Below, in pieces: positions 16,772 to 23,677 of a stretch of 64,000 bases of DNA. How positions within the stretch are numbered: position 1 is the stretch's first letter; each line of letters begins with the position of its first letter. The position numbers and the translations under genes were made by a program. The notes under the pieces were generated by a model that worked only from the letters and a program-made list of their open reading frames with translations, made no database searches and had not been told where the DNA came from. Location of the stretch: assembly GCA_021769965.1 (NCBI GenBank), contig JAETRU010000009.1:1-64000 (forward strand), written 5' to 3'. Source of the DNA: Eubacterium sp. (lineage in GTDB: Bacteria > Bacillota > Clostridia > Peptostreptococcales > Anaerovoracaceae).

Positions 16772-17589
16772 AACGGAAAAAGAGATTTCCCAAAGGGGCG
16801 CTGGCAGTGCTGGGGATTATCATTCTTGCCTGTCTTTTTGCGGGAATTTTAGCGCCTTATCCGCCGGATCAGATGGATGCCGGGGCAGTGAGCCTGCCGC
16901 CGGGCAGCGGTCATATCTTGGGCACGGACAATATGGGTCGTGATCTTCTGACCATGATTCTTTACGGCGGACGGTATTCTATCGCTATCGGACTTGCCAG
17001 CGGACTGATCTCTACGGCGGTTGCCGTGATTTACGGGACTGTCAGCGGTCTCGCGCCCGGATGGATCGACGACCTTCTGATGCGTTTTTCTGAGCTGATG
17101 CTCAGTATCCCTTCTATTCTGCTGATCATCTTTTTTCAGGCTATGTGGGGACAGGCCACGTGGCTCAGTCTGTCTGTCATTATCGGACTGACCGGCTGGC
17201 CTAACATCTCCAAGATCGTCAGAAGCGAGGTCCGGCAGATCGGCGAAAGCGACTATATTCTGGCTGCCAGAACCATGGAAGGCGGGTTCTGGTATGTGCT
17301 GCGGCGGCATCTGCTGCCGGGTTTTGTATCATCGATTATGTTTATGGTCGTGACTAATATCGGACAGGCTATGATCACTGAATCGACCCTGAGTTTTCTG
17401 GGACTGGGACTGCCGCTGACCACGGTGTCATGGGGAAGTCTTCTGTCCATGTCGCAGGAGGTATTGCTGAGCGGCTGCTGGTGGCTCATCGTTATACCGG
17501 GCGCGGTGTTGATCACGACTCTGGTGTGCGTGACTGAAATCGGAGAGTATATCAGAAAAAAGAACACTAGAATTTATAGTAATTTATAA
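16768..17589 (+). CDS. ABC transporter permease, nickel/peptide type (NikC/DppC-like)
   Basis: This 273-residue permease partners the preceding one. It has an N-terminal helix (about 13-32), the characteristic HILGTDNMGRDLLTMILYGGR, and an EAA loop with ILAARTMEGGFWYVLRRHLLP. The ATG at 16768 overlaps the stop of the first permease (ATGA). A longer frame starting at 16669 would lie in the wrong frame of that gene and has no family similarity. It is followed after 14 bp by the binding protein. Confidence 0.88.
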   Translation: MKRKKRFPKGALAVLGIIILACLFAGILAPYPPDQMDAGAVSLPPGSGHILGTDNMGRDLLTMILYGGRYSIAIGLASGLISTAVAVIYGTVSGLAPGWIDDLLMRFSELMLSIPSILLIIFFQAMWGQATWLSLSVIIGLTGWPNISKIVRSEVRQIGESDYILAARTMEGGFWYVLRRHLLPGFVSSIMFMVVTNIGQAMITESTLSFLGLGLPLTTVSWGSLLSMSQEVLLSGCWWLIVIPGAVLITTLVCVTEIGEYIRKKNTRIYSNL

Positions 17590-17603
17590 CAAGGAGAGAG
17601 AAT

Positions 17604-19163
17604 ATGAAACGGAAACTTTTGGCTGCTGTATGCGTACTGGCGCTGGCTCTTGGCAGTCTGTGCGTGACCGGGTGCGGTTCCCGGGACGGCGAAGAGAAAG
17701 CCCCGGACGGAAACACTTTGATCTATGGGAGTCAGGACTATACGGCAATCAATCCGGCGATCTATGAGCACGGCGAGATCAATGCGCTGCTCTTTGCGGG
17801 ACTGACTGCCCATGACGCTGACAACAAGGTCGTGCCCGGACTTGCGGAAAGCTGGGATTTTGATGAGGAAAGCCTCACCTATACATTTAAGCTGCGGGAC
17901 GGCCTGACCTTTCATGACGGAGAACCTCTGACCAGCGAGGACGTCAGGTTTACGCTGGAAGCCATTCTGGATCCTGACAACCAGTCGGAGATCGTTTCCA
18001 ATTATACGGATATTAAGGAAATCAGCTGTCCTGACGAGCGGACTGTCGAGATCAGGCTGAGCCAGGTCAACGTGGCGTTTCCGGATTACATGACCATCGG
18101 GATACTGCCTTCGCATCTGCTTGAAGGAAAGGATCTGGCGACCTGCGATTTCAATCAGAATCCGGTAGGCGCTGGTCCTTACAGGCTGACGGAGTGGGAT
18201 CCGGGCCAGAGCATCACCATGGAACGGTTTGACGGATATTATGATGGTCCTGCCAATATCGAAAAGGTCATCTTCAAAATCGTTCCGGATACGGATGCAA
18301 AGGCGATGCAGCTGAAATCAGGCGACATCGATATGGCACAGATTACGGCAAAGACGGCTGGAGATATTGAAGAAAGCGGCAATTTCAATGTATACCGCAT
18401 GGAAACCGCGGACTACAGAGCCATTGCCTACAACTTCGCGGGAAGCCCTTTGTTTAAGAAATATCCACAGCTTGCTAATATTTTCAGTTATGCCATTGAC
18501 CGAGAGGCTGTCATCAAAAGCGTTCTGCTGGGCGAGGGCCAGGCCGCTTATTCTCCGATCCAGAAGAATAAATATAATAATGAGGATATGGAAAAATTTG
18601 AGTATGACCCCGAAAAATGCCAACAGCTGCTGGAAAAAGACGGCTGGAAGAAAAACGCGGACGGCTACTATGAAAAGGACGGCACGGAACTGGCATTTGT
18701 AATTTCGGCCATGTCTGATGATCAGGTCCGTGTGGATATGGCAAAGATGTGCGCTAATCAGCTACAGCAGATCGGGGTCAACGCGACTGCCGAGTCTAAG
18801 CCTTCTCTGGACTGGGCAGGACAGGACTGCTGTATTATCGGATGGGGAAGCCCTTTTGACGCGGACGATCATACGTACAAAGTCTTTTCATCCGGCGCCG
18901 GGGATAATTACACCGGCTACGCCAATAAGACAGTAGACCGGCTGCTGGCAGAGGCAAGACACACAGAGGACGGCGAGTCGCGGGCGGCGCTGTACGCTGA
19001 CTTTCAGGAGGCGCTGACAGAAGCGATGCCGTATACGTTTATCGCTTATGTGGACGCGGACTATGCCGTCAGAAAGGACATCAAAGGTCTCACAGAGCGG
19101 ACGGTTCTGGGCCATCACGGCGTCGGCATATTCTGGAATATCGCAAAGTGGAGCATTGAGTAA
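17604..19163 (+). CDS. Extracellular solute-binding lipoprotein, family 5 (nickel/peptide)
   Basis: A 519-residue lipoprotein with an N-terminal signal and a lipobox ending VTGC near residue 24. The body is a family 5 binding protein: GLAESWDFDEESLTYTFKLR, GAGPYRLTEWDPG and a C-terminal ADYAVRKDIKGL. It would deliver ligand to the two permeases. Proximity to larC suggests nickel, perhaps as a chelate, though peptides cannot be excluded. AAGGAGAGAG precedes the ATG. Confidence 0.9.
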   Translation: MKRKLLAAVCVLALALGSLCVTGCGSRDGEEKAPDGNTLIYGSQDYTAINPAIYEHGEINALLFAGLTAHDADNKVVPGLAESWDFDEESLTYTFKLRDGLTFHDGEPLTSEDVRFTLEAILDPDNQSEIVSNYTDIKEISCPDERTVEIRLSQVNVAFPDYMTIGILPSHLLEGKDLATCDFNQNPVGAGPYRLTEWDPGQSITMERFDGYYDGPANIEKVIFKIVPDTDAKAMQLKSGDIDMAQITAKTAGDIEESGNFNVYRMETADYRAIAYNFAGSPLFKKYPQLANIFSYAIDREAVIKSVLLGEGQAAYSPIQKNKYNNEDMEKFEYDPEKCQQLLEKDGWKKNADGYYEKDGTELAFVISAMSDDQVRVDMAKMCANQLQQIGVNATAESKPSLDWAGQDCCIIGWGSPFDADDHTYKVFSSGAGDNYTGYANKTVDRLLAEARHTEDGESRAALYADFQEALTEAMPYTFIAYVDADYAVRKDIKGLTERTVLGHHGVGIFWNIAKWSIE

Positions 19164-19167
19164 AAAC

Positions 19168-20823
19168 ATGGAGCAGATCTTATCCGTTGAAAACTTGATA
19201 TTATCTTTTCATGGACCTTTGGGAGAAGTGCCTGCGGTCCGCAGCGTCAGTCTGCAGGTTTCCGCCGGGGAAACTCTGGCGTTGGTGGGCGAGTCGGGCT
19301 GTGGAAAAACGGCTCTTTGCCGCGCTGTCATGATGCTGCACAGCCAGCATGCTGTCATCGGGGATGGCAGGATCCTGCTCTGCGGCCGTGATGTGACAAA
19401 GATGACCGAAAAGGAGCTGGAGCAGATCCGGGGCAGGGACGCCGCTATGGTATTTCAGGATCCCATGTCTTCTCTGAACCCGACCTTATCCATCGGCAGA
19501 CAGATCATGGAGCCGATCCTTCTCCATCAGAAGGTCAGCCGTCGGGAAGCAAAGGCGGAGGCCCTGCGGCTTCTGGAACTGGCAGGCATTCCTGAGCCTG
19601 AGATACGGTTCAGCCAGTATCCCCATCATTTTTCCGGGGGCATGCGGCAGCGCGCAGCTATCGCTATCGCTCTGGCCGCAAAGCCGAAACTGCTCATCGC
19701 AGACGAGCCGACGACGGCGCTGGATCCGGATACGCAGGATCAGATCATGGGGCTTTTGCGGCGGCTGGCCGCTTCCGGCGCGGAAGGCAACGGAAGACCG
19801 GAAGGCGCTGGAGGAACAGGAGGCGCTGGAAGTCAGAAAGACTCCAAAACTTCTGATGGCGGTCGGGCCATGATTCTGGTGACCCACGACCTAGGGCTTG
19901 CGGAACAGATCGCAGACCGCATCGCTGTCATGAAAGATGGAAAAATCGTGGAGACAGCCGCCGCGGCGGAAATTTTCGCTGCGCCGCGGCATCCGTATAC
20001 GAAGCAGCTTCTGCGCTATGCCCGCTACGGCAAAGGGGGCAGCCACTACCACGGCGCTATCGGAGATGAGCGCTGCAGGAAAGCCGCGATAGACGGGACG
20101 CCTCTGGCCGGAGCGGCATTGAAGAGCGAAGCGCCGCAGAAAAAAGCGCCGGACGGAGTAACGCTGACCGGAAGTCCTTTGCCGGATGGGAAAACACCTC
20201 TGATGAAGATCACCGGGCTGACCAAGCGGTTCCGGCTGGGACGAAAAGCTGCGCATACGGTGCTGCAGGATTTTGATCTGACGGTAATGAAGGGCGAGAT
20301 CGTCGGCATTGTGGGGCGGTCAGGCTGCGGCAAGTCTACGCTGGCGCGGTGCATCATGGGGATCTATCAGCCGGATGGGGGAGAGATCCGATTTGCGGAC
20401 GGATGCCGGAAACAGATGATCTTTCAGGATTCGGCATCGGCGTTCAATCCGAGAATGACCCTCTTTGACATCATTGCGGAACCTTTAGTGATTAAAAAAT
20501 CTTATGGCAGCCGGGCGCAGCTTTCTGAAAAGGTCTATGATGTGATGGAGCAGGTCGGCCTGGAACGGGAACTGGCAGAGCGGCATCCATATGATGTTTC
20601 CGGCGGTCAGCGGCAGCGGGCGGCTATCGCAAGGGCATTGATCACAGATCCTGATCTTCTGGTAGCAGATGAGCCGATTGCTTCTCTGGATGTGTCAATC
20701 CAGTCTCAGGTCATTCACCTTCTGAAGCAGCTTCACGATGACCGGGGTCTGACCATCCTGCTCATCGCTCACGATCTGCCCATGGTGGAGCATATCAGCG
20801 ATCGGATCGTAGAGATGGAGTAA
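19168..20823 (+). CDS. Fused two-domain ABC transporter ATPase (NikD-NikE-like)
   Basis: A 551-residue protein holding both ATPases of the importer. The first domain has Walker A GESGCGKTA (about 41-49), signature FSGGMRQR and Walker B LLIADEPTTALD. The second has Walker A GRSGCGKSTLA (about 402), signature VSGGQRQR and Walker B LLVADEPIASLD. A Gly/Ser/Ala-rich insert of about 28 residues sits inside the first domain, between Walker B and the switch His of LVTHDLG. The ATG at 19168 is chosen because the upstream extension lies over the binding-protein gene in another frame. Confidence 0.9.
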   Translation: MEQILSVENLILSFHGPLGEVPAVRSVSLQVSAGETLALVGESGCGKTALCRAVMMLHSQHAVIGDGRILLCGRDVTKMTEKELEQIRGRDAAMVFQDPMSSLNPTLSIGRQIMEPILLHQKVSRREAKAEALRLLELAGIPEPEIRFSQYPHHFSGGMRQRAAIAIALAAKPKLLIADEPTTALDPDTQDQIMGLLRRLAASGAEGNGRPEGAGGTGGAGSQKDSKTSDGGRAMILVTHDLGLAEQIADRIAVMKDGKIVETAAAAEIFAAPRHPYTKQLLRYARYGKGGSHYHGAIGDERCRKAAIDGTPLAGAALKSEAPQKKAPDGVTLTGSPLPDGKTPLMKITGLTKRFRLGRKAAHTVLQDFDLTVMKGEIVGIVGRSGCGKSTLARCIMGIYQPDGGEIRFADGCRKQMIFQDSASAFNPRMTLFDIIAEPLVIKKSYGSRAQLSEKVYDVMEQVGLERELAERHPYDVSGGQRQRAAIARALITDPDLLVADEPIASLDVSIQSQVIHLLKQLHDDRGLTILLIAHDLPMVEHISDRIVEME

Positions 20824-20863
20824 CAGCTGTCGCTTAGTGCTAGAGTGATGCGGCACTAGATCG

Positions 20864-21359
20864 GGTGAAGTTCGGCAAAACAGCGTTGATTTGCTGCAGC
20901 GCCGAACGGAATGCCGAACTTTAGGGGTGAAGTTCGGCAAAACAGCGTTGATTTGCTGCAGTGCCGAACAAAATGCCGAACTCTGGGGGTGAAGTTCGGC
21001 AAAGCGGCGTTGATTTGCTGCAGTGCCGAACGGAATGCCGAACTCTGGGGGTGGAGTTCGGCAAAACAGCGTTGATTTGCTGCAGTGCCGAACGAAATGC
21101 CGAACTCTGGGGGTGGAGTTCGGCAGAATGGCGTTGATCTGCTGCAGTGCCGAACGGAATGCCGAACTCTGGGGGATGAGTTCGGCAGAATGGCGTTGAT
21201 TTGCTGCAGTGCCGAACGAAATGCCGAACTCTGGGGGTGAAGTTCGGCAAAACAGCGTTGATTTGCTGCAGTGCCGAACAAAATGCCGAACTTTGGGGGT
21301 GGAGTTCGGCAAAACGGCGTTGATTTGCTGCAGTGCCGAACAGAATGCCGAACTCTGGG
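20864..21359. repeat. Eight-copy 62-bp tandem repeat array
   Basis: Eight contiguous units of exactly 62 bp start at 20864 and every 62 bp after that, with a few substitutions each. Every unit holds GTTCGGCA, an inner CAGC/GCTG pair, the reverse complement TGCCGAAC, four bases, and a second TGCCGAAC. Each unit can fold as a hairpin. Because 62 is not a multiple of three, the long frames crossing the array are artefacts cycling through all phases. The array fills most of the 616-bp gap between the importer and the next gene. Confidence 0.9.
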
Positions 21360-21439
21360 GAGGTGAGGCGCGGCAGCGTGTATATTCCTGCAGATCCTGA
21401 CGCATACTAAGTGCATCATGTGACAGGAGGATCTGCAAA

Positions 21440-21871
21440 ATGAAGGATGACAGAGCCAGACTGCTGCGGGAGATCAACGAAGGCTGCAGGACTGCCATGG
21501 ACAGCTTTGCACAGGTGAAGGAATTTGTAAAATCAGGATCTCTGCAGCAGCTGGTCGAAGAGTATGACGAGCAGCATAAGGAGATCGGCTTTTTGTGCAG
21601 GCGGCTTTTGACGGAAGACGGCGAGAAGGAAAAGGAGCCGGGAACCATGACAAAAGCCATGATGCGGCTGGTGACAGAGTTTAAGCTGCTGACCGATCAG
21701 GATGACAGCAAGGCAGCGGAAGTTCTGCTGGACGGATGCCATGCCGGGATCAAATCGCTGGGACGGTTGTTGGGGCAATATGAAGGCGCAGGCCTGGAGG
21801 AGAGATCCATCGCCAGACGGCTCATGGATATAGAAATGGAACTGTACAAAAAACTGCTGGTCTATCTGTAG
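21440..21871 (+). CDS. Hypothetical all-helical protein
   Basis: A 143-residue soluble protein that I do not recognise. Its heptad-like pattern of Leu, Glu and Lys predicts four or so amphipathic helices, with no signal peptide or membrane segment. GACAGGAGGATC precedes the ATG, so translation is likely. It stands alone between the 62-bp array and a bidirectional terminator. The shape resembles small stress- or spore-related helical bundles, but no motif supports a function. Confidence 0.7.
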   Translation: MKDDRARLLREINEGCRTAMDSFAQVKEFVKSGSLQQLVEEYDEQHKEIGFLCRRLLTEDGEKEKEPGTMTKAMMRLVTEFKLLTDQDDSKAAEVLLDGCHAGIKSLGRLLGQYEGAGLEERSIARRLMDIEMELYKKLLVYL

Positions 21872-21891
21872 GACGGCAGTTTTCTTTATAC

Positions 21892-21938
21892 AAAAACCGC
21901 CGTTTCAACGTTTTTTCGTTAAAGCGGCGGCAGTGTTT
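21892..21938. terminator. Bidirectional terminator between the hypothetical gene and deoD
   Basis: CCGCCG (21897-21902) pairs with GCGGCGG (21924-21930). A-rich and T-rich flanks on opposite sides allow termination in both directions, which fits the convergent genes. Confidence 0.75.
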
Positions 21939-21971
21939 TTATATGTTCGCAAATCAGCCAGACAGGGGTAC

Positions 21972-22676
21972 TCAGCGGACTGCGGCTTCCAGAGCCAGCT
22001 TCATCATATCGGTAAAGGTGTTTTGTCGTTCCTCTACGGTGGCTTTTTCGCCGGTGACAAAGTGGTCGCTGATGGTCATCATGGCCAGCGCGTTTCGGCT
22101 GTGATAGGCGGCGTTCATATAGAGGGCCGCGGCTTCCATCTCTACTGCCAGTACGTCCATGGACGCCCATTTTTTCCACCACTGGTCGCCCAATTCGTAG
22201 AACACGTCGCAGGATACGGTATTGCCTGCTTTGAAGGCAATGTCGGTTTCGCGGCCTGCGTCCATGACTTTGGTCAGCAGATCAAAGCTGACACTTGGCG
22301 AATACTGTCCCGGCAGATCAAAGGCGTGCTGATAGCGGGAGTCGGTGGAGGCAGCCAGAGTGACCAGAATGTCGCCTACTTTGATGCTGTCGTGAAAAGC
22401 GCCTGCGGTGCCGATTCTGATAATATTTTCTACATCGAATTCTGTAAAAAGCTCCCAGGAATAGATGCCCATAGACGGCATGCCCATGCCGCTGCCCTGT
22501 ACTGATACGGGAACGCCTTTGTAGGTTCCGGTGTACCCGTACATGTTGCGGATCTCTGAGTATCTGACCGCGTTCTCTAAAAAGTTTTCTGCGATAAACT
22601 GCGCCCTCAGCGGATCTCCCGGCATGAGAACTGTCTTTGCGATCTGGCCTTTTTCGGCGCCGATGTGTAATGACAT
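21972..22676 (-). CDS. deoD: Purine nucleoside phosphorylase, DeoD type
   Basis: A 234-residue hexameric-type nucleoside phosphorylase. It splits purine (deoxy)nucleosides with phosphate into base and sugar-1-phosphate. DeoD features are VLMPGDPLRAQFIAE near residues 16-30, GSGMGMPSMGIYSWEL, VEMEAAALY and TISDHFVTGE, which contains the catalytic Asp. GAAAGGACTG precedes the ATG. It is the second minus-strand gene after rpsT, with an internal terminator hairpin between them. Confidence 0.95.
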   Translation of the reverse strand: MSLHIGAEKGQIAKTVLMPGDPLRAQFIAENFLENAVRYSEIRNMYGYTGTYKGVPVSVQGSGMGMPSMGIYSWELFTEFDVENIIRIGTAGAFHDSIKVGDILVTLAASTDSRYQHAFDLPGQYSPSVSFDLLTKVMDAGRETDIAFKAGNTVSCDVFYELGDQWWKKWASMDVLAVEMEAAALYMNAAYHSRNALAMMTISDHFVTGEKATVEERQNTFTDMMKLALEAAVR

Positions 22677-22710
22677 AACAATCAGTCCTTTCTATTTTCA
22701 GGTAAAAATA

Positions 22711-22742
22711 AAACCGATGGGAGACACATCCATCGGTTTTTC
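22711..22742. terminator. Terminator between rpsT and deoD
   Basis: ACCGATGG (22713-22720) pairs with CCATCGGT (22730-22737). Both flanks are A/T-rich, so on the minus strand it can end the rpsT transcript before deoD. Confidence 0.75.
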
Positions 22743-22791
22743 TGCTCTCGCATGTGTATTTAACTTATACACTGGTGGGGACGGGTGAGAC

Positions 22792-23064
22792 TTATTTTGC
22801 TGCTTTTGCAGCGTTGAATCTTTTGGTCAGTCTGGAAACTTTTCTGGAAGCAGCCTTCTTGTTAAGAGTTCCCTTAGCAGCAGCCTGCATCAACTTCTTT
22901 TCAGCAACTCTCAGCTTCTCGGAAGCTGCGTCGAAATCAGCAGATTCCAGTGCTGCGTCGAAGTCCTTCAGAGCTGTTTTGACATGGTCCTTAACACGTC
23001 TGTTTCTAGCAGTTTTCTTGTCGATGACTTTGATTCTTTTTTTTGCGGATTTAATGTTTGCCAT
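22792..23064 (-). CDS. rpsT: 30S ribosomal protein S20
   Basis: A 90-residue, Lys/Arg/Ala-rich helical protein with the S20 start MANIKSAKKRIKV and an S20-like C-terminus (SRLTKRFNAAKAAK). It binds 16S rRNA early in small-subunit assembly. A ribosome-binding site precedes the ATG on the minus strand. The gene is monocistronic or weakly linked to deoD, with its own promoter at 23122-23150. Confidence 0.97.
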   Translation of the reverse strand: MANIKSAKKRIKVIDKKTARNRRVKDHVKTALKDFDAALESADFDAASEKLRVAEKKLMQAAAKGTLNKKAASRKVSRLTKRFNAAKAAK

Positions 23065-23121
23065 AATTTTTCACCCCACTATTAAATTTTTAGCATTTTT
23101 TTAGCTAAATTCGCACATTTT

Positions 23122-23150
23122 AGTATATACGAAAGCCGGGGAAATTGCAA
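23122..23150 (-). promoter_or_regulatory. rpsT promoter
   Basis: On the minus strand, TTGCAA (23150-23145) lies 17 bp from TATACT (23127-23122). Confidence 0.65.
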
Positions 23151-23297
23151 GAGTTTCCTTGCAAAAGACCACGGCAAAAGCAATATAATTTTCGTGTAAG
23201 TGCCGGCCTATTTATAGGAGACGCAGCATGATAGCAAGAAAGATCTGTGTGCGGCAAAAAACGACAGGAAAATGTAACAAATTACGTTGGATAAGGG

Positions 23298-23327
23298 TTG
23301 ACAAAAATGTACAGGGGGGGGTATAAT
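23298..23327 (+). promoter_or_regulatory. Promoter of the riboswitch-controlled surface protein
   Basis: TTGACA (23298-23303) and TATAAT (23322-23327) are separated by 18 bp. Transcription would start near 23335, just before the first aptamer, leaving a leader of about 340 bases. Confidence 0.85.
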
Positions 23328-23341
23328 AAATTTGTAAATTT

Positions 23342-23415
23342 AAAAGGCAAAACTGCCGTGAGGCAGTGACGCAAAGCTATAGGGTCTTGGCAGATCGACA
23401 AGACAGCCAGTTGCA
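23342..23415 (+). promoter_or_regulatory. c-di-GMP-I (GEMM) riboswitch aptamer 1
   Basis: The sequence fits the c-di-GMP-I consensus. GGCAAA is followed by a stem ACTGCC/GGCAGT capped by a GTGA tetraloop (23352-23367), then GACGCAAAGC (23368-23377). A second stem GTCTTG/CAAGAC spans 23384-23404, and a GCCAG-TTGC receptor-like 3' segment closes it. The last base of the usual GCC end reads A here, which might alter ligand contacts. The ligand is inferred from class membership only. Confidence 0.8.
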
Positions 23416-23455
23416 TTTTACAGTAGAGGATATACCCTTTACGTGCATAAGACGA

Positions 23456-23486
23456 CCATAGCCTTGCGTTTATTGCAAGGCTTTTT
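23456..23486 (+). terminator. Riboswitch-controlled terminator
   Basis: AGCCTTGC (23460-23467) pairs with GCAAGGCT (23475-23482), followed by a T-run. The segment 23456-23469 can instead pair with the aptamer core at 23369-23383 (13 pairs, one mismatch, one bulge). Aptamer folding therefore predicts termination, and loss of folding predicts read-through. Confidence 0.75.
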
Positions 23487-23545
23487 GTCTGCATGAAAGA
23501 CGTTCAAAACGTCGGAACTAAAATCTTTAGGAAAAGGAGGATATC

Positions 23546-23619
23546 TTGCCAAAGCCGGCGAAAGCCGGTGACGGAAAGCTAGAGGGCCTTACCATCCCCA
23601 TGGTTGGCAGCCAGCTGCC
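23546..23619 (+). promoter_or_regulatory. Second c-di-GMP-I-like aptamer (variant core)
   Basis: It has the same architecture as the first aptamer: a GCCGGC/GCCGGT stem with a GAAA tetraloop (23554-23569), GACGGAAAGC (23570-23579), a second stem ACCAT/ATGGT (23591-23604), and a GCCAG-CTGCC end. Compared with the consensus, GGCAAA is GCCAAA and GACGCAAAG is GACGGAAAG. This is a G-to-C and C-to-G pair of changes consistent with a conserved base pair being swapped. Confidence 0.6.
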
Positions 23620-23677
23620 CGGGTCAAAAGAAGAACCCGGCAAAAGCGGTAATCACCGCAGGATGGGGAAACAATGA
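23546..23677 (+). CDS. Possible 43-codon leader peptide running through the second aptamer
   Basis: A frame opens at TTG (23546), six bases after a very strong Shine-Dalgarno AAAAGGAGG (23532-23540). It runs through the whole second aptamer and stops at TGA (23675-23677), which overlaps the surface-protein ATG as ATGA. The peptide would be Lys/Gly/Pro-rich with no known domain. The surface-protein gene itself has only a weak ribosome site (AGGATGGGG), so coupled translation is plausible. It could still be chance, since structured RNA can carry open frames. Confidence 0.4.
   Translation: MPKPAKAGDGKLEGLTIPMVGSQLPGSKEEPGKSGNHRRMGKQ

Noticed and set aside
20864-21359. CRISPR array
   Set aside because: The units are near-identical along their whole 62 bp, with no unique spacers and no cas genes nearby.
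20695-21660. Long minus-strand frames over the 62-bp array that look like repeat proteins
   Set aside because: The repeat unit is 62 bp, so each frame cycles through all three phases. The apparent protein repeats are artefacts of the DNA repeat, and no ribosome site or promoter supports them.
23228-23326. A 32-codon frame after TATAGGAGACGC before the surface-protein promoter
   Set aside because: It has a passable ribosome site and a TTGCAA-19-TATAAT promoter-like sequence, but it runs through the downstream promoter, has no recognisable features and is very short. Kept only as a note.
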